A stretch of DNA of 7,522 nucleotides from NCBI GenBank assembly GCA_913054115.1, contig CAJXIS010000097.1:1-7522 (forward strand). Reading direction: 5' to 3'. The notes beneath the pieces were generated by a model. It did no database searches. It had not been told where the DNA came from and saw only the letters and a list, made by a program, of their open reading frames with translations. Of the stretch, positions 6,546 through 7,522 are shown piece after piece. Both the position numbers and the translations under genes were made by a program. Position 1 is the stretch's first letter; the number at the start of each line of letters is the position of its first letter. Origin of the DNA: an uncultured Acidimicrobiaceae bacterium (lineage in GTDB: Bacteria; Actinomycetota; Acidimicrobiia; Acidimicrobiales; MedAcidi-G1).

Positions 6546-7370
6546 GGCCCGCTGGGCCTCGCGCACGTCGCGCCAGTTGATCAGGCGCACGCGGCCCCGG
6601 TCGAGGTCGGCCCGGAGTTCCGAGTTGCCGCAGGCCAGGTCGTGGTGGTCGACGCGTCGCCCCCAGTTGTCGCAGATGGCCCGCAGTTCGGGTGTGTCGA
6701 CCGCAGGCTCCACGACGATCTCGGTCACGCCCGGCTCGAGGTCCATGGCCTGGCGTTCGAGGGCGTCGGGGTCGGCGAGGGGGCGCAGGCGGTGGTGGTC
6801 GACCGTGAACACGCCCTCCTCGGCGGCCAGTGCCCGGAACGGGAAGCCGGCCGCCGCCTCGGCATCGCCGCCCTCGAGGCGGATGGGCAGGCGGTGCTCG
6901 ACCGCCAGGTCGAGCAGTACGTCGAAGAACTCGGGGCGGTTCTGGAGGGCGCCGAGGTGGGTGCTGAGATGGCAGACGTCGAAGCCCCAGAGGATGGCCC
7001 GCTCGAGTTGTGCCCGGCACTCGGACCGGGTCTCGTCGATGTCGGCGTGGTCCCAGAGGTCGCCCACCGTCCGGGGGAAGCCCCCATCCCCGTCCAGCAG
7101 GGAGGGAGCGACCGTGATCGGTCGCCAGCGGTAGCAGTCGAGTTCGGCGTTGAGGGTGAGCTGCACTCCGACCGGTTCGCCGCGGTAGTGGGCGGCGGCC
7201 CCACGGGCCCAGGGGGCGGGGACCATCAGCGAGGCGCCGGTGGCCAGGCCGCTGCGCAGGCTCTCGTAGACGCCGACGTTGGCGGCGTGGCACATCCCCA
7301 GCTGGTCGGCGGTGAGGATGAGGAGCCGGTCGTCGGCACCATGGCCGAGCGCCTCGGCGAGTGCGGTCAT
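6540..7370 (-). CDS. ChbG/HpnK (YdjC) family carbohydrate deacetylase-like protein with altered active site
   Basis: This 276-residue protein follows the YdjC/ChbG fold from end to end. The blocks are LLILTADQLGMCHAANVGVYES (about 16-37), SLMVPAPW (47-54), VGVQLTLNAELDCYRWRP (67-84), LLDGDGGFPRTV (91-102), CHLSTHLGALQNRPEFFD (133-150), LPIRLEGG (161-168), TEIVVEPAVDTPELRAI (216-232) and a terminal VRLINWRDV. Family members remove acetyl groups from N-acetylglucosamine-type sugars using a metal held by Asp, His and His. Here several usual residues are replaced: ADDxG is ADQLG (Q23), GxHL is GVQL (Q70), HLDxH is HLSTH (S136) and HPA is EPA (E221). D22, H134 and H138 remain. It may therefore be a binding protein, a pseudoenzyme, or an enzyme with different chemistry. 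The ATG at 7370 is preceded six bases upstream by TACCGT, suggesting a leaderless transcript; the frame continues upstream, but that extension is low-complexity Pro/Arg-rich sequence. Confidence 0.82.
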   Translation of the reverse strand: MTALAEALGHGADDRLLILTADQLGMCHAANVGVYESLRSGLATGASLMVPAPWARGAAAHYRGEPVGVQLTLNAELDCYRWRPITVAPSLLDGDGGFPRTVGDLWDHADIDETRSECRAQLERAILWGFDVCHLSTHLGALQNRPEFFDVLLDLAVEHRLPIRLEGGDAEAAAGFPFRALAAEEGVFTVDHHRLRPLADPDALERQAMDLEPGVTEIVVEPAVDTPELRAICDNWGRRVDHHDLACGNSELRADLDRGRVRLINWRDVREAQRAA

Positions 7371-7376
7371 GGCGCA

Positions 7377-7382
7377 ACGGTA
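7377..7382 (-). promoter_or_regulatory. -10 box giving a leaderless transcript of the ChbG-like gene
   Basis: On the minus strand TACCGT (7382-7377) is followed by six bases and then the ATG at 7370, so RNA would start at the start codon. There is no Shine-Dalgarno sequence. The box fixes the start at 7370, because the longer open frame beginning at 7463 would place this promoter inside the gene. Confidence 0.5.
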
Positions 7383-7522
7383 CCCGACGGCCGCACAGGC
7401 GGGCGGGGGAGAGTGTGTGGAGGGGCCGCCGGTCAGGCGAGTGGCTCGTGGGGGCCGCCGCACGCAGCCCGGAACCCTCGACCCACCCGCCCCGGGTTCC
7501 TCCTCGATGCCCGCACCCGGGC
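7383..7522. other. Intergenic sequence at the right edge, no supported gene
   Basis: I see no convincing coding sequence, tRNA or mobile element in these 140 bases. They contain a 7-bp perfect inverted repeat, GGAACCC at 7471-7477 and GGGTTCC at 7494-7500, with a 16-base loop and no T-run. A minus-strand frame is open from the window edge to a TGA at 7433-7435 (29 codons); it could be the tail of an unseen gene but matches nothing I recognise. Confidence 0.4.

Noticed and set aside
7371..7463. Longer start at 7463 for the ChbG-like gene
   Set aside because: The added 31 residues are Pro/Arg/Thr-rich and unlike the family, and a leaderless-type promoter lies directly before the ATG at 7370.
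7433..7522. 29-codon minus-strand tail open at the window edge
   Set aside because: It may be the end of a gene outside the window, but there is too little sequence and no recognisable motif to support a coding call.
7461..7522. Possible tRNA because of GGGTTCC-like and GCCCGG/CCGGGC complementary segments
   Set aside because: No D-arm, anticodon arm or T-loop can be arranged with proper spacing. It is only GC-rich inverted-repeat sequence.

Overview
The window is very GC-rich and almost fully coding. It looks like chromosomal DNA of a mycothiol-making actinobacterium. The evidence is a clear mycothiol S-conjugate amidase (Mca), an actinobacterial-style DnaE2, and TAnnnT -10 boxes sitting directly on start codons (leaderless transcription). 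A deep-branching lineage such as Acidimicrobiia is my guess from overall style; nothing in the sequence proves it. I see no insertion sequence, phage gene, CRISPR array, tRNA or rRNA.

Layout from left to right. (1) 1-936 (+): the C-terminal 311 residues of the error-prone polymerase DnaE2/ImuC, whose start lies before the window. (2) 1005-2234 (+) and 2323-3564 (+): a two-repeat MgtE/SLC41-type cation permease followed by a soluble protein with duplicated PhoU and TrkA-C (RCK_C) domains. Together they look like a cation channel or transporter with its own cytoplasmic regulatory subunit. (3) 3571-4569 (-) and 4592-5065 (-): an NfeD-like membrane protein followed by a stomatin/SPFH (QmcA-type) protein, a classic membrane-microdomain pair, transcribed right to left. 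(4) 5177-6124 (+) and 6124-6522 (+): Mca overlapping by one base with a small SCP2 sterol-carrier-like protein, divergent from the nfeD-stomatin operon. (5) 6540-7370 (-): a ChbG/HpnK (YdjC) family protein whose catalytic and metal-binding positions are largely replaced. (6) 7371-7522: a promoter and then sequence with no supported gene.

Regulation seen in the sequence. TACCGT or TACCAT -10 hexamers lie before four transcription units: 2323 (+), 5065 (-), 5177 (+) and 7370 (-). Two of these sit only 6-8 bases from the ATG, implying leaderless mRNAs. The divergent nfeD/mca region carries a 7-bp perfect palindrome with a 13-base spacer between the two -10 boxes, a good operator candidate. Both convergent gene ends carry GC-rich inverted repeats spanning both stop codons, which may act as bidirectional terminators.

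Most of the window is ordinary housekeeping and stress-response material. The points most worth a second look are the apparently degenerate ChbG-family deacetylase, the MgtE plus PhoU/TrkA-C module, and the divergent operator-like palindrome.
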